Below are positions 11,411-24,301 of a stretch of 64,000 bases of DNA, piece after piece. The DNA comes from Margaritispora aquatica. Its lineage: Eukaryota; Ascomycota; Leotiomycetes; Helotiales; Discinellaceae. The notes beneath the pieces are model-generated. The model did no database searches, was not told where the DNA came from, and worked only from the letters and a program-made list of their open reading frames with translations. The stretch covers positions 434,001 through 498,000 of the forward strand of contig VJWN01000017.1 of the NCBI GenBank assembly GCA_007644065.1, written 5' to 3'. The stretch's first letter is position 1, and every line of letters starts with the position of its first letter. The translations under genes were made by a program, and so were the position numbers.

Positions 11411-14400
11411 TCACAGTATCGACCCGCCCACCCCAGTGCCAAATCCTGACGTGGTTCTTCTCAGTGGTCTCACCGCTGTGCTGCTACCGGGTGATTCGCC
11501 CGCCCCCGGGCTAGTTGGCATAGGGACCCAGTTCGGATTGTTTGGTTCGTGGACCGTGACGTAGATTATTTCTCTGCCGTGGGCGTCGACTCTGGGGAGG
11601 TTGTGAGATGGCGTGTAAGGAGACTGGGATGGAGGGGGAGCTGAGATGGGGGTTTGAGGTGGTGGTTGAAGTTTTGGTTGGACTCGAGAAGGCGGCGTTG
11701 GTAAGGTATTAGAATGTAACGACGAACGCAGTTCCAAATTCGCACTATTAGGATCATTTGTAGCCTCAAACGCAACACTGTAATATGGAGGTGAATTCGA
11801 ATGGTGGGAAGTGTATTCATCATGAAGTGGGTGATTGATATCCGGCTGCGTTCTTACACTCGGATATGGAATTGTGGAATAAGCATGAGTTTGAGCTTGA
11901 ATATCGAACGCAGGCAATTGCGCACTAGAGGGCGAAAAAAACGGGCCTGGGACTGTCTGTGAAAGCGAGCCCTCAGCTCGCCTTGCCGCTCTCCTGGAGT
12001 CCACTCCGATCGTGCTATTGCCTGGAAACGGCCAATTAGGAATATCCCTATCTCGAATGTGCGTGTAGACTAACCTCGTACCATCCGCATTGAATGCTGG
12101 CGAACCACTCACGTCCCGATCTGATGTAGTGACATCAGCTGCGCTTTCTGACCGAGTTGAGTCTTCTATTCCCGGCTGAGTGCTCGCTTCTCCTGAGCCC
12201 GAGCCGCTTGGGAGAATAGTGGAAGAACCATCCTCGACAGCTGTCTGAGGCGCCGCTTCAGCCTTGTCAGAAGCAGGACGGAAGTAAGTCTCTATCATAT
12301 CAGAGACAGCTTGCTCCTCGATTTCCTCCTCAGTGAGCTCCTGTTTGGTTTCAATCTTAGGTTGGGTTTGATTCTGCGCAACTGGTGCAGACGCTGCGTA
12401 CAGAATATCAGAAACAGCTTGGTCCTCAATTTCCTCATCAGTGAGAAGTCTCCTCTTATTCGTGGCTTTCTGAACAACCTCCTCCTCCTCAGAAAACTCC
12501 TCCTGTGCAGCTATGATATTCGCGATAGCTTGATCCTCAATCTCCTGATCCATGAGCTTCCTCCTCGGGCTCAGTGCAGCACGAGGTGTATTCATATCTG
12601 CTGGCAAAGTCCCAGATGCCGGTGATTCTGCATTTGCACCTGATAATACCGTCTCGCCCACCTCTGACAAACCAGCATAAGGTCTGTAGCCCCGCGCAGC
12701 GACTCGAATGTCCCGCTCTACGTCCCTTCCTTCTTCCTCCTCACCACCACCTCTGAGCGTGAATTCCGATGTCTCAGCTTCCGGTAACGGCTCGCTTGAG
12801 GCACGAGTAACCCCCTGGAAAGACTCCTGCCCTGGGCTCTGCGTCATTGCATCGTCAAAGTACCCATGACTGCCTGGTGAGCCCTGGCTCGATCTTCCTG
12901 AGGTCGGCGCGACCCCCCCGTCCTCAGCTTCGGATGGCCGAGGGCGAGGGTTGAATACAGGCTGGCGGAGGGGAACATTACCTATGCTTTTTATGATTAT
13001 GGGGGAATGGGAGCTCGTTTGGGAGCTGATTGTAGAATCGATGGGCGAGGCGAATTTGGGGAAATCGAGTGGTTGAGTGGGTGTAAGAGGTGGAATGATA
13101 GGGGCTTGAGGTACGGTATCGGCGGCGGCTCTGGTGGGGGAAGAGGCAGGTAGTCTGGTGTCTGGTGCTGCTGGTCGGGGTGCAGCCTCTGCAAGCGAGG
13201 GAGTTTGGGTACCTACAGCCGAGAGAGGTGATATACCTTGTGCAAGAGCTCGGGTCAAGAGAAAATCCGAGATATCCGTTGTGTTTGGCGCAAGTGAAGG
13301 AGTTTGGGGAGCGACAGCCGAGAGAGGGTTTGTGTTAGGTGTACGTGATGAAGTTCGGGGTGGCCAAGCCGAATGAGATGTGATATCGAATGTTGGCGGC
13401 GAACCAGAGAGTGGATTCCGCGTGATGACACCTCTACTTCCTGAGCGTCCTCGACTTGCTCCTCGTGAACGCGTAAGCGCTGGCAATTCGCTTCCGGCAA
13501 TGGGTTTACGAGGAATGCTTCCCCTACCCCTGGACACACCTCGACTAGTCGATCCACCTCTCGCTAACCTTTCACCCCGCGAAGGTGAGTCCTCCACTAC
13601 TCCCTGGCCCATACGCGAAAGACTTGAGCTCCTTGGTGGGACTGGAATTTCAGGTCTATAGTCATCTGGTCCTCTAGCATATCCCATCCCCCCTCGATCA
13701 CGAGTTGATGGGCTTCGAGATGGACCTGCTTCGGTGGGCAGTCTCCCTCTATCGTCGCCCATAAATCTCAGAATAGACTGGCTGTCATCTCTCACCACTG
13801 CACCACCCTGTGACAACGTAGGACGTCCCTGACTTCCCGATCTCCTCGACTCATTCGACTTCCTCGTGGTATTTTCCGTTCGTTTCAGCTGGTGCTTTTT
13901 CTGAACCGGTTCCGTGAGAGGAATAGGCAAGTCTTCACTTTCCTCGCTCCCCCCACGCTTCTCTTCACCCTCGTCTTCACCCTCCCTCTCGCGTTCCTCC
14001 CCAGCCTCCTCAAATTCTTCAGGTGTCGTTTGTTTAACCAATCTCCCGGGAAACTCATTCCTGATCGTCTGTCTCGTTAGTATCTGCCTCTCGATACCCT
14101 CACGCTGCACAATGAGACGGTGGGAGTATGTTGTTGGATTGCGCTGTCCGATACGATGAATTCGCAGATAAGTCTGAATCTCATGCGAGAATTCGAAATC
14201 AGGCTCCATGAGCACGAGGTGGCATGCTCTCGTGAGTTGCAAACCTGTGCTAATGAAGCGCGTTGTGCCGACTAAGAATTGGAAGTTCTGTGCCTGCTTA
14301 CGCTTGCCCTTGTCGTCGACAGCATCAGTGAAGGCATCGATAATGGCAGTGCGTTCGCGTTGCCTGACACCTGCGTAGATGCCACCGACACGACCGCGGG

Positions 14401-17400
14401 CACCCTTGATATATTGCTCGATGAACTATATTATTAGCACAGCTTGTCACCTTCAGGTTGTTGAGATACTCACCAGTTTCAAGATCAAAGCAACAGGATT
14501 GAAATTAGTGACAATCACTAACTTCGGCTCATCCCCATCTACGTCCCTCTCTTGCAGCATACGCAGGATAAATGAATGCAGCCACATCGCCTTGGGACTA
14601 CTCTCCACAATCTTCTTCAAATTCCTGAAGTACGGACTTTCCTTCACTCGTGGCCCCATCATCCCCACAAACTCCTCAACTGTGAGCTCCAGATGGTCCT
14701 CATTAGTCTTGTCCGCCAGAGTGACGAGAAACGGGAACGTAGCTATGAGACGCAATCTCCATCGAACGCGACAGTTGGTATTGAATGTGAGTTTCCTAGG
14801 CATTGAATGTGTAGCTTTGTATTCCTCATCTCTTTCATGCCAGCGATCTTGAACCTGCTTGAGCTTATCTGCAACTTCGCCTTCAACCACGTTGTTGAGC
14901 TGCTGCAGTAAGTCCAAGTGTACCTCGTTTCGCTTAAGCAAGATATCAGTATGAAAATGGGGCTTGAGAGCCACAAGAGGTCTTCCAAACCACGACATCT
15001 CTGCCGTTCGCCTGATCATGAACGATTGCAAGATCATAGTAAACGTGGCAAAAAATTGGTTTGAATCCGCTCTAAATCTCTCATCTGCTCTCTCTTGTCT
15101 CGAATTCAGCATCTGGAAACTGACGCACATCTTGTCGAATTCCTTGTTGCTGAACGGGTGATACGACTCGCTTTCCTCCCAGCCAGTCTTCTTGTTCGCC
15201 ATGTTTTTCTTTGGACAGTGGCTTTCGAGCGCCCAGAGGATTCCTTCTAGTACACGTGGCGAGGTAGAGAAGGGCGTGCCTGAATAGCCCCATAAATAGG
15301 GTTCATTGATTTTCGGCAACGAGGCGAGGACTTGCGATCGGCCTTTGCCTTTTTGCCAATGCCCATCTTCGTGGAACTCATCGACCATTGCGATTCCGAA
15401 GACGAGACCTGGATTTGTGCCTTGTTTGCACATTAGGAGCTGAATAATAAGCGAGAAATGTGTGCACTACTGCGACACACTTTGAAAGTGCAGGATGGGG
15501 GAACAAACTTACCATTGGTCCAGACCTCGTTCCCGTTCTTGTCATAAGACTTGTATGTTGCAGCATACTCAAACTTCTCTAACGAAACATTAGCAAATCT
15601 ATCGAATTGTGACCTTCCCAATCACATGCACTTGCAGGAGAAGGTAAAACTCACTCGCGAAATCCTTATAATAGAAGGCCGTCGTAACGATCAAGCACCT
15701 GTCCTGCCCCGCCTGCGGCTCATCATCTCCATACTTACCCCTCTTACCAATCATTATTTTCCTAGACTTAATCGCCTTCTCACTCGTCGCATGTCTCGAA
15801 TCTAGGACATCCCAGCCACTGCCCCCGACAGGATTACTCGCCGGATTCGCAACAATGAGTCGCATCTCCAGCGGTGAACCAGGCTTTACGTATTGCTGGA
15901 AGGCACTCTTCCACGAATTTACCAGATTATCCGGTACGACGGCGAGCCTGAGACCGGGCTTAGCCTTCATACGGTAGGTCGGGCTGGAAGAGGCGCAGGG
16001 ACATGCGATCCAGTGCTTGAAGTTCGCCTTGGAGGGACAGATGTCGTTGGGTTTGTGTTGGTGCGTTTGCAAATGTCGTCCATCATTGTCCGTTCGGGAA
16101 TCGGTCACGTCGTTCCAGAGCCAGCTAAGCTGGCGCTCGACGACGATGTAGGCGAGGTAAGTGAGAGTCTTACCGAGACCTGGGTCATCTGCTAGAAAGC
16201 CTCCGCCAAAAACTCGGGACTTAGCCATTTGCCACTGTTTTAGAGTTAGCTGCTGTGTGCATGTGATTGTGGTTAGAGACTTACATATACAGCGAAGGCT
16301 TGGTATTGATAGAGAGGCTTGGTAAGACCAAAGACCTGGACATTGTCTTCTAAACCTGTGCGAGAAGAGTCTATTTGGAAGAATCTGCAGCAATTCTCCC
16401 ACTCGGTGTTAGGACCATGAGTGTAAACATGACTAAGGTTGAGTTTGCTGAGAAGCTTCTGGAGACTATCCACAGTTAGCTTTGCAGCCATGAATAAATC
16501 ACAGAAAAGGGAAACTTACCGGGTCGCCATGTACTCCTGTGGCTCTTCTTCCTCTTCCTCTTCTTCCTCCTCCTCATCGACCTCCTCATCAAATCCGTAG
16601 ATACCAAATCCAGCATCAACTTGACTACTCTCCACACCTTTCTTCTCACCCCTATTAACGCCTTTTCCCTTGCCGACCGGACTGCCCGGCGCCTCTTCAA
16701 TTAAATCTTCCGCGCCACCCCTTGCATACATAATCGTCTTCTCAACCTCATACAGGCTCGAAAATCGATTCGCATTCTTCTGGTAATGATCATCCTTCGG
16801 GCTCTCAGCCGAAGCGACGAATCTCGGCTTGTGCCTAACCGCCAGGGCTCTCCTCAAGCCCCTGAACACCGAGCTTGGTCCAGCTGGTGTAAATACTTGC
16901 GGCGCATCAGGGGATAAGGACCCGAGTGTTGGTGTGTTATCTTCAGATGAGGTTAGTGATGACACTGATCTTCTCTTCGCTAGGATGTGATCTACACTAC
17001 GGAGAATGCTATTCCTCCGCTTAAAAGGCGTATGCAGCGAAGATGGTGCTTTGGAAGTAGGTGAAAGTCTGGCTTTGGTATTGGGCTGTTTCGTGAATCT
17101 CACGTTCGCTGGCGATGGCCCAGGTGTTGAAGCCCCGGATGGTCCTTTCTGAGGAGTCTTAGTAGCTGATGGCTTTTGCGCATTCCTTCCTTGAGCCTTT
17201 TCCATTGCAGTTCGTTGCCTCATAGCCATAGAACTTTCATTGAAGAAGTAGAATTCCAACTTATCACCCATTGTACTTGTGCACATGTGGCTAATCGCTT
17301 CTTCAAAGTCCTTCTGACTTTCGACTCTTTTGAACTTCATCTCTGAGATCTTGTACTCAATGGTCCCACGGCGCAAATTCACTACACCGCCCATTAATTC

Positions 17401-18114
17401 TTTATTGAGTTCTTCAAAAGCCTTCATGAACAAATCCAAACGACAATTATCGACTTCATTGACATAGCCATTATCATTCACACAGTTTGAGATAGCTAGT
17501 TCTCTCCTTGGAAACAGTGAACTCCTCCTATCACTGAGGAATCCCGTTAGAGTGATCGAGGTGCGTGCGAGACTTTGAGCAAGAGGGGGTGGTAGAAGAT
17601 CTGGTTGATCAGCAGAAATGGGCGGAAGGATGTGCTGAGATGCTGATGATTTTTTGGACTCGCTTATAAGATCCGAGAATGAACGCTGTTCTACAGCTGG
17701 CCATTCCCAATCTTGGACTCTACACCCCTCTGATTCCTTCCACATTGCAAGAAAGATAGTGTGAAGCCAAAGTTGATTCCAGATCAGGTTTGTGGATGGG
17801 AATCTTTTGAGTAGATCCTTAGCAATTGCATCTGCAACGTTTCGAACGACAGAACCAGCCGTGTAATAGTCAATCGATCCTTCGACTGTGAAATTATAAA
17901 ATTTGTTCTTGTTGAACGCAGTTATGATTTCAGAGACCACTTTGCCGAACTCTGTCTTGTTGGCTTGAAGACCCATTGCAAAGTGCTGCGCCCTGAAATG
18001 GTCTATATCGGGTATCAAAAGATCTAGTCGTCGCTGGTGATCGGTAGGCGACATCTGGTAGACACGATCCTCAAGACTCACACCTTCTGCCCATGTCCCT
18101 GAGAACTCGGACAT
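11411..18114 (-). CDS. Diverged SNF2-family ATPase/helicase with long disordered tail, 2144 aa
   Basis: Six exons: 18114-16520, 16465-16285, 16234-15655, 15578-15481, 15439-14474 and 14425-11411 (6435 nt). Start: ATG 18114; the longer frame opens with TTG. An N-terminal ~530-residue region without a recognised domain ends in a long Glu run. The ATPase core follows: FLADDPGLGKTLTY (motif I), AMVDEFHEDG (motif II, DEFH instead of DEAH) and LWGYSGTPF (motif III-like). The second lobe has LVIVTNFNPVALIL, GTTRFISTGLQLT (motif V) and a canonical HRIGQRNPTTYSHR (motif VI). HRIGQ marks the Snf2 superfamily rather than DEAD-box. The last ~900 residues are disordered, with an RG/RS-rich stretch and three copies of an EEIE(D/E)QA repeat. 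It is likely a nuclear chromatin or DNA-associated translocase; no closer subfamily is claimed. The 41-bp intron 4 (15440-15480) is needed to keep frame. Confidence 0.85.
12290..12561 (-). repeat. Three in-frame acidic repeats in the SNF2-like tail
   Basis: Three copies of a ~12-residue unit lie about 40 codons apart, at roughly 12561-12512, 12455-12400 and 12343-12290. They read DQEIEDQAIANI, DEEIEDQAVSDI and EEEIEEQAVSDM. Each follows a Leu and precedes a hydrophobic pair. DNA similarity is also visible, so this is a duplicated module and not just low complexity. The pattern (acidic, then alternating A/V/I) would suit a short helix used as a docking site. Confidence 0.75.
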
Positions 18115-18630
18115 GGTTTCTAGTGTTTCGCGGATAGAAAATTGTTTGGGTAGGAGGTACGATGCTTGAACAACATTTTTCGACAACTAGCTCCAACTAT
18201 GGTAGCAGCTTGTCTTTGTTTCTTCGAGCAAAATGAACATGAAAGAAGGTTAACAATTGAGTTGGGAACAAGCCGGATTCGGAAGCGTTGAGAGATCAAA
18301 GACGTACATATTCGTTTTCATGGACAAAGAGAAGTGAATATGTCAACAATAAGACCTACCTGAGTACATGCCTCCAAATCTTGGTGGCTATCAAGATGTA
18401 TTGTTGGTTACAATCGGAATCTCAAATTTGTGAAAGAGATGGGAGAAGAGAAAATGGCACAGTAGGGACCACTCTGATAGTTTCAAGTGGGAATATGCGA
18501 ATTGCATAAGCAATGAGTAATAGAGACAAGCTCTCGAGGACAACAAAACCAGTAACACTTACTTACTTTCTCATCGTGCGCACAAAATATGATTGGAAAT
18601 TGTTGGGCAAAGTCTCTTTCGGTGGGGATT
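18115..18630. other. Promoter/leader of SNF2-like gene and 3' end of auxilin-like gene
   Basis: Both flanking genes are on the minus strand. The frame at 18483-18671 overlaps the real auxilin stop in another phase and is a shadow. Confidence 0.5.
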
Positions 18631-21460
18631 CTACATGCCGTTCTGCTGTTTGAACTTATCCCAGCTCTCATTCAGTGTAGCGAACACCAATGCTGCGATC
18701 ATGCGGACTTCGGTGCTTGCGTCTTGTGGTAGCTAAAATAAGGGTTAGTGATTGCGGTGTATGGAGCTTGAATCTGAATACCTTATCTGGATGGGTCTTT
18801 CCAATTGCTTTCATGTAATTGATTTTGACCTTATTGTTCTGCACTAGCTCATGCATTCCAACTTTCTTCCATCCGGCTCCCTCCCACATAACATTATCCA
18901 AGCTGCCGAGCAAAGCTCTGAGGTTTTCTCTTTTGCCATCTCTCCATAAGCTGATCTTAGTATCTACCTTATCACTAAGAGCAAACTTTTCATCGTCGGC
19001 CTTATCAGCGGCGACGTTGGCTTCTCTAAGTCGCTGCACTGCAGCCGAGTCTTGACCAGAAGAGGGTCCTAGGTCTGCCAATGCCGATTTCGGCTTCGGT
19101 TTAGGCGCTACCCTTGGTGCAATTGTTCTCGACTGTTGTGGTTTAGGTGCAAGTGCCTTCTCACATCTTTGACGCCCTTGGATGGCATTGGAGGCTCCGA
19201 CTCCGTGTTCAACGCATATTTTCCAAACCTCACCAGCCTCTTTCCAGCGTTCAAGGTGTTCTAGGGCTTCTGCTTTACGCATCAAGGCCTTGCCATAGAA
19301 TTCTTTCATGTCTTTAGAGCCACCTCCTTCTCCTGGACCAAGGTTAATAAATTCACCCTCGCCTCTAGAAACTCCAATCAATTCCAGAGCAGTATCGGAA
19401 TCGGCCACAGCGGACTTAGCGACGCCAGTCTTGATACCAGTCAAGGCGCGGTTGCAAAGGAGTATAATAGCAATAGGATGGGTAGATGGCACAGCAGACA
19501 AGGATAATGAGTATGAATCATGTGCTGAAGCATAATCACCACGTTTGAAATGTGCCGTCCCTGCGAGCCTATGCTGAGTTGAATTGGCCAAGGCAGCCGG
19601 GGACAGCGGAGGAATTTGACGAAGCGGCGCTTTGGGACGAGTTGGAATAGGGGTCTGTGGCTTTGAATTTACGGAAGGGCTATGTCTTGGAGGTTGAGCT
19701 GGTTGGTGAGATCTCAAAGAAGCTGATGCCTGGGTTGAGAAAAGATCGACCTCTGGTTGGACTGACATTGGCTGTGTTGCTGGCTTCTTTCGGCGTGCAG
19801 GACTAACATATGCTTGTGCAGATTGTTCTTCGACGGCCTGCTTGCTGATACGAGTCCTTGGATCTGGTGGGACAAGAGGCTGCCATTTCGGTGCTGGATT
19901 TGGTCGTTCCCGTTGGACTGGTGGTTTTGCTATTTCTGGCAACCGATCACGAGGTCGTTCCGGAAGAGCTTCTGAGAAATTGGATTCTGAAAACCTAGGT
20001 AGAGGAGCTTTGGGCTTTCGAGGGGGAGGTCTTCCACCTGCCTCTAGCATGAGTGCTTCATCCGTTACTTCTGGTGCTTGAGCTTTCTTCCCACGCACTT
20101 CAGACCTCATTTCAGCCTGTTCTCTATCTGCCGCCTCTTTCATCCATTTTGGTTGGCTGGGATCTGATTCCTGCTGGAATTCAGCAACTGCTTTCTGGAC
20201 CTTTTTCTGTGATGTCTTCCATAAGGAGTTTGCTGACTTGAATAAGTTGTTCCCCATAGCAGCAGCCGTTTTAGTGAAATCCTCATTTGGCGATCGATTA
20301 TCTTCTCGACGTGGCTGCGATTGCTCGTTATCTCCTCGCATCCAAGCAGGAGTATTTTCTCGTCTAGGTGCAGTCCGGGAAGAATTTGCTCGCTCTCCAT
20401 TTGACTCTGGTCCAGTGCTCCTACTTGGTCCTTTAGATTGCTGTTTCTGTTTCGATTGATTGTGAGCATCGTTCAGTATCCAACCCACAGCCGCTTGTAT
20501 ATCAAGTCCAGATCCACTTTCCGTTAACGCCCTGCGGGACTGCTCAGCCGTAAATCCCATGTCTACTAACTCGGCCACGGCCTTATCCCATGGATCATCT
20601 GCTTCTGGCTCGGATTCTGATTCAATTCGAGCCTCTACTTTTGGTGGGCTTTGCCGCCTGACCTCCTCAACAGGCTTGCCCAGATCTCCCAAGAAATCGT
20701 CATCTTCTCCTGTGCTAGTGCTAGTTGAAGGGATAGGACCTCGTTGTTGCATTTGGCCAAGTCCAAAGGGATCATCGTCATCTCCTAGATCTACCCCCTG
20801 TGAGCTTGGTTGTTCCCATGCTTGTGGTCGACTAAGATCTGTCGGCTTTGTTGCACTGAATCCCGGGGTATTCCTGCCGCTGATCGTCGCGGGAGGGGGA
20901 TAATGACTTGAATTATCAACAGGCGCATCCGCACTGAAGGCTGCAAAGAGGTCATCATCCCCTGCACTTGATTGAGTGCCACGCCCATTGGCAAGCGGAG
21001 ATGCAGTTCTCGCAAAAGCCCCCGGAAAATTCAGTGAAGGAGTGGTCGTTCGAGATGCTATCGCTGGTGGGGAAATAGCTTGCCCTCTGTTTCCTAAACC
21101 ATCCCACGCCTGGGAGCCCCCAAACTGCACTTCGTATTGTTTCCTCTTCTCAGCTTCATTCTTTCTTTTCTCGGCTTGCAATTTCTCTTGCTGCTCCTGC
21201 AGTGTCAAGGTACCCTTCTTACTGGATCCAAACGAGACAAGATTTGAGAAGCTATCCGGCGTAGATGCCTTTGGAGGCGCAAACGCAGAGGACTTCGGCG
21301 CACCAGAGCCTTGCGCCGAGAGAGGTGTGTTTCGTCCAGATGTCAGAGGAGAGGGTGTCGGTTTCAATGCTGAGGTTTGGTAATAGTTTCCAGTGCCAGT
21401 AGGAGCTCTATTTGTGGTGTTCGTGGACGCAGACCACTCGAGGCCGTTTAGGTCATTCAT
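18631..21460 (-). CDS. Auxilin/Swa2-like clathrin-uncoating J-protein, 926 aa
   Basis: Exon 1 is 21460-18782 and exon 2 is 18732-18631, with a 50-bp phase-0 intron inside the J domain. Domains in order: an N-terminal disordered region with adaptor/clathrin-type DPF and DLF motifs (DDDLFAAF near 170, DDPFGLG near 230); a UBA domain at about 288-330 (AELVDMGFTAEQSRRAL, then AVGWILNDA); basic/Pro-rich linkers; a TPR region at about 620-760 (GTAHFKRGDYASAHDSYSLS...); and a C-terminal J domain with the HPD triad at 890-892, followed by exon 2 (LPQDASTEVRMIAALVFATL, then ESWDKF). This UBA-TPR-J order is that of yeast Swa2 and differs from animal auxilin, which has a PTEN-like domain. Its role is to recruit Hsp70 to clathrin coats and stimulate uncoating in endocytic and Golgi traffic. 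Splicing is required, because the unspliced frame loses the J-domain helices after HPD. Confidence 0.93.
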
Positions 21461-22068
21461 GTCGTAAAATAACTGCTAGACACGCTTGCAGATAGGGCAA
21501 AGGATATCATGAGTACATTGAAACGAAGAGGTGACGTTCACAAAGTGGAGGTATGGGAATTAATCGCCCTTATGTTCCAGCTTCACCACAACTAAGGTAC
21601 TTTACCTTACCTTACTTACCTTTAGCCAAGGAGGCACGACGACAAGCGTTCGGGCGGATTGCGGTTTGCTCCCTGCGGCCCCACTTTAAAGGTAGGGAGC
21701 GATATCTTACCTAAGATGATCGGTCACATGACTCGCTCAATATCAGGTCCAGATCCATTCCAGCCAAAAGGCAGGGCAGCTTCTGAAACATTGGATCTGT
21801 CAACAAGTCACAACATGCCTAGGTAAAGTTGTCTTAACTTGGAGCAACTGCTTGTTAAGTCCGTAAAACTGTGCATCTCGCCAGCCAACCTAGACACGCG
21901 AGTCTTGATTACTTCATACGGTCTCAAGTCGTCTCACCCTCACATCCTCTATTTTGATCACATGGTACATTTTTTCGACATTGGAGAAAGTTGTCAAATC
22001 TGGATCTGGATAGTGGATAAGATTTCGCGAATCTGAGATTAATATCAAGCGAGAAACTCGTATAAAGC
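21461..22068. promoter_or_regulatory. Divergent promoter region with TTACC-type tract
   Basis: This 608-bp region lies between two divergent genes. Near 21600-21624 it carries a pyrimidine tract built of CTTACC/TTACC units, a pattern also seen at 49861-49870. No known factor site is claimed. Confidence 0.4.
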
Positions 22069-22351
22069 ATGGAGAATTTAGTCAAGTCAGAAACATTATC
22101 AGTGAGTGGTTTTCTATTGACAGATACCTACCACCTTTCAAGCTCCAACTTATTGGTCATAGGAACGATTGCCAACATTCTTACAAAATCCTACGATCTC
22201 GATACCCCTTATCGTTGCTCTTTATGTTGGTCTCCTTGGACTTTGCCTTGGCGGCGCACTACAACGGCAAAAGGTCCAAATCAAGCGAGTGAAGGATGAG
22301 AAGAAAGCGGTGTTTACCAAGCTTGCCGGCAATCAAGGCAAAGAGTCTTGA
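22069..22351 (+). CDS. Membrane microprotein, 73 aa
   Basis: Exon 1 is 22069-22101 (11 codons) and exon 2 is 22163-22351, with a 61-bp phase-0 intron with a GTGAGT donor. The product begins MENLVKSETLSERLPTF, then has one strong hydrophobic helix (SIPLIVALYVGLLGLCLGG). It continues with a lysine-rich tail that looks helical (QRQKVQIKRVKDEKKAVF) and ends NQGKES. The organisation, a short amphipathic N-terminus, one membrane span and a basic tail, resembles small mitochondrial inner-membrane or ER subunits, but I cannot name a family. The unspliced downstream frame starts at a TTG, so exon 1 is needed to supply an ATG. Confidence 0.7.
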
Positions 22352-24301
22352 TATCTTGATTGGCACCGCAGCGCCGTCGCAGTATCATTAACTGGGTCGA
22401 AGATCCGAGTATTTAAATATGGGGTGCCAGCGGGCATGTTTTGCAGCAGAGGCAAATGAAAATCTGATGACCACAACATCGGGTACCATCCCTCTACACT
22501 AAATTGAGATTTGATGTTGTGTATCAGTATACGATGATGGATGGAGTTGCAGGATACCCCCACGCAGAGTCCTAGAACCTAAACACTTCGGAAAGAGATA
22601 CCCCAGAAATCCGTCAGTCATGTATCAAGAATGAAATTCGCTGGACTTTTTCTTCATTGCTTGCAGTGCTGTGGAATCTCGATGTAATACATTAACTTGA
22701 AGTCTAGGCTTCCGGAGACAGCCTTCAGGCATCCTTCAGACAACCTTCAGACATGAGATATCAGCAAGGTAATGTGGGGAGGTGAGGTGACTTGTCAGTC
22801 CTTCAAGTATCCAACGACACCACAAAGAGCCAAGATATCCGCCACCAACATTTCGAGGACAAAGCGCCTTTCATACTCCACATTTCCGTCCCAGAAATCG
22901 CAAGCAAAACGTGGGAATTTCAGTTCTCGGTGCTGAAAAATGAAAAGAGACTCATAAAGTCTAGCCCAATTCCAAGATCCAGATACTATATTTGTATTCG
23001 TCGATTCCTGCCCAGTCGGCGACCATGATGAACTGGCATGCAACCGGTGACCCCTTTATGATGTCTGCATTCTCGGCAAATGAGTGAGGTCAGCTAGGTC
23101 AGGTAGAATCAGAGAATTCGGGGGAATCCAATCATTATTACACCATTATCATTATTGGAACTTTGACTTTTTTCAAGCCTCGACCCCTCCTTCTTATCCC
23201 CTTTGGTCCCCCTCTCTCCAGGTTTCTTCCTTCTCAGCCCCTCCACCTCCACCTCCACCTTCACCTTCACCTCCAAAATCCATATCAGTTATACAATCAA
23301 TATACCCAAACCCTCCAGCTCTTTCCGCCTCCATGCCGGCGGTCTTTTGATTTCTGCGAAGAATAAGCCTAAACTTTGAACCGGTCGACCAAACGGTTGT
23401 GCTCGAGCAAGGATCATACGGATTGATATTGGTACCTGCATAAGAGGAGTATCGGCTGCACCCGTTCGAGGTTCTTATCGAATCATCCAACCTTGTCCCT
23501 CTCGCACTCAATACACTCACACACTCAATACTGTTCTAGCTTCTGACGCCAACCTGAACTTGGACTTGGGAAATACCGTCACACTTTGATATTCGTCACT
23601 TTGACAGGGAAACCTGCAGCAACCACTATTGTACTGGTCAATTGTACGTACGTCTTGACCCGATTTGCGCTTGTCCCCATTCCCATCCTAGATACCGCCA
23701 CTGAGTTTGGAAGACCTGGGAAGTCTTGGGAAGTTTGGGTATCCAATTATTACAGAGGAATCAACACCATTGCCTTGGTGACGGAACATTATCCAATAGA
23801 CCCGGATACATCACGGACGGCCACTAAGACAATTATTCTCCTAGCGATAGTTTCGGACGAGTACCGAGCATATCTCGCAGTCATTTGTATTCACTCATCG
23901 ACTCAACCTTCCCTGCGACTTTTGTCTTCCCTGTTCCAGTTATCCAGCCCCTGAATGCAAGAAGGGTTGTAACTTTCGCCCGTTGACCAGAAGAGGAAGT
24001 TGGCCATCTCACGGCCTTCGGAGTTTTCTTCGTGCTGTTGTTCTGATCTTCTTGCATACATTTTTGTAAGTGAGCCCAAAAGACGTCGGTTCCGCCCGCA
24101 GCGACCAAACATCACCTCGAACTTTGACATTTCTCGACATTCCCAAGACTCCTCACCTGCCAACAACAGCAACGGGCATTGAGTCCTGATCCCTGATATA
24201 CCAATCGGAAGCCTCTCCTGGATGATCTTCTGACTGGCCTGGAATTCCCTCGATAGCGATAAGATTGTACAACGCAAACCCCCCATTATTCAACCGTCAA
24301 C
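22352..24301. other. Long upstream region of urc4, CT-rich, with short repeats
   Basis: Nearly 2 kb lacks a supported gene. It contains three close copies of a CCTTCAG(A/G)C-type unit near 22722-22752 and a CT-rich tract with CACCTC/CACCTT hexamers near 23238-23275. Several short upstream ORFs (for example at 23586-23954) lack family features. This is probably promoter plus a long 5' leader. Confidence 0.45.

Noticed and set aside
23586..23954. 122-codon open frame upstream of urc4
   Set aside because: No domain, no coherent hydrophobic or charged pattern and no useful splice to urc4. Treated as leader or noncoding.
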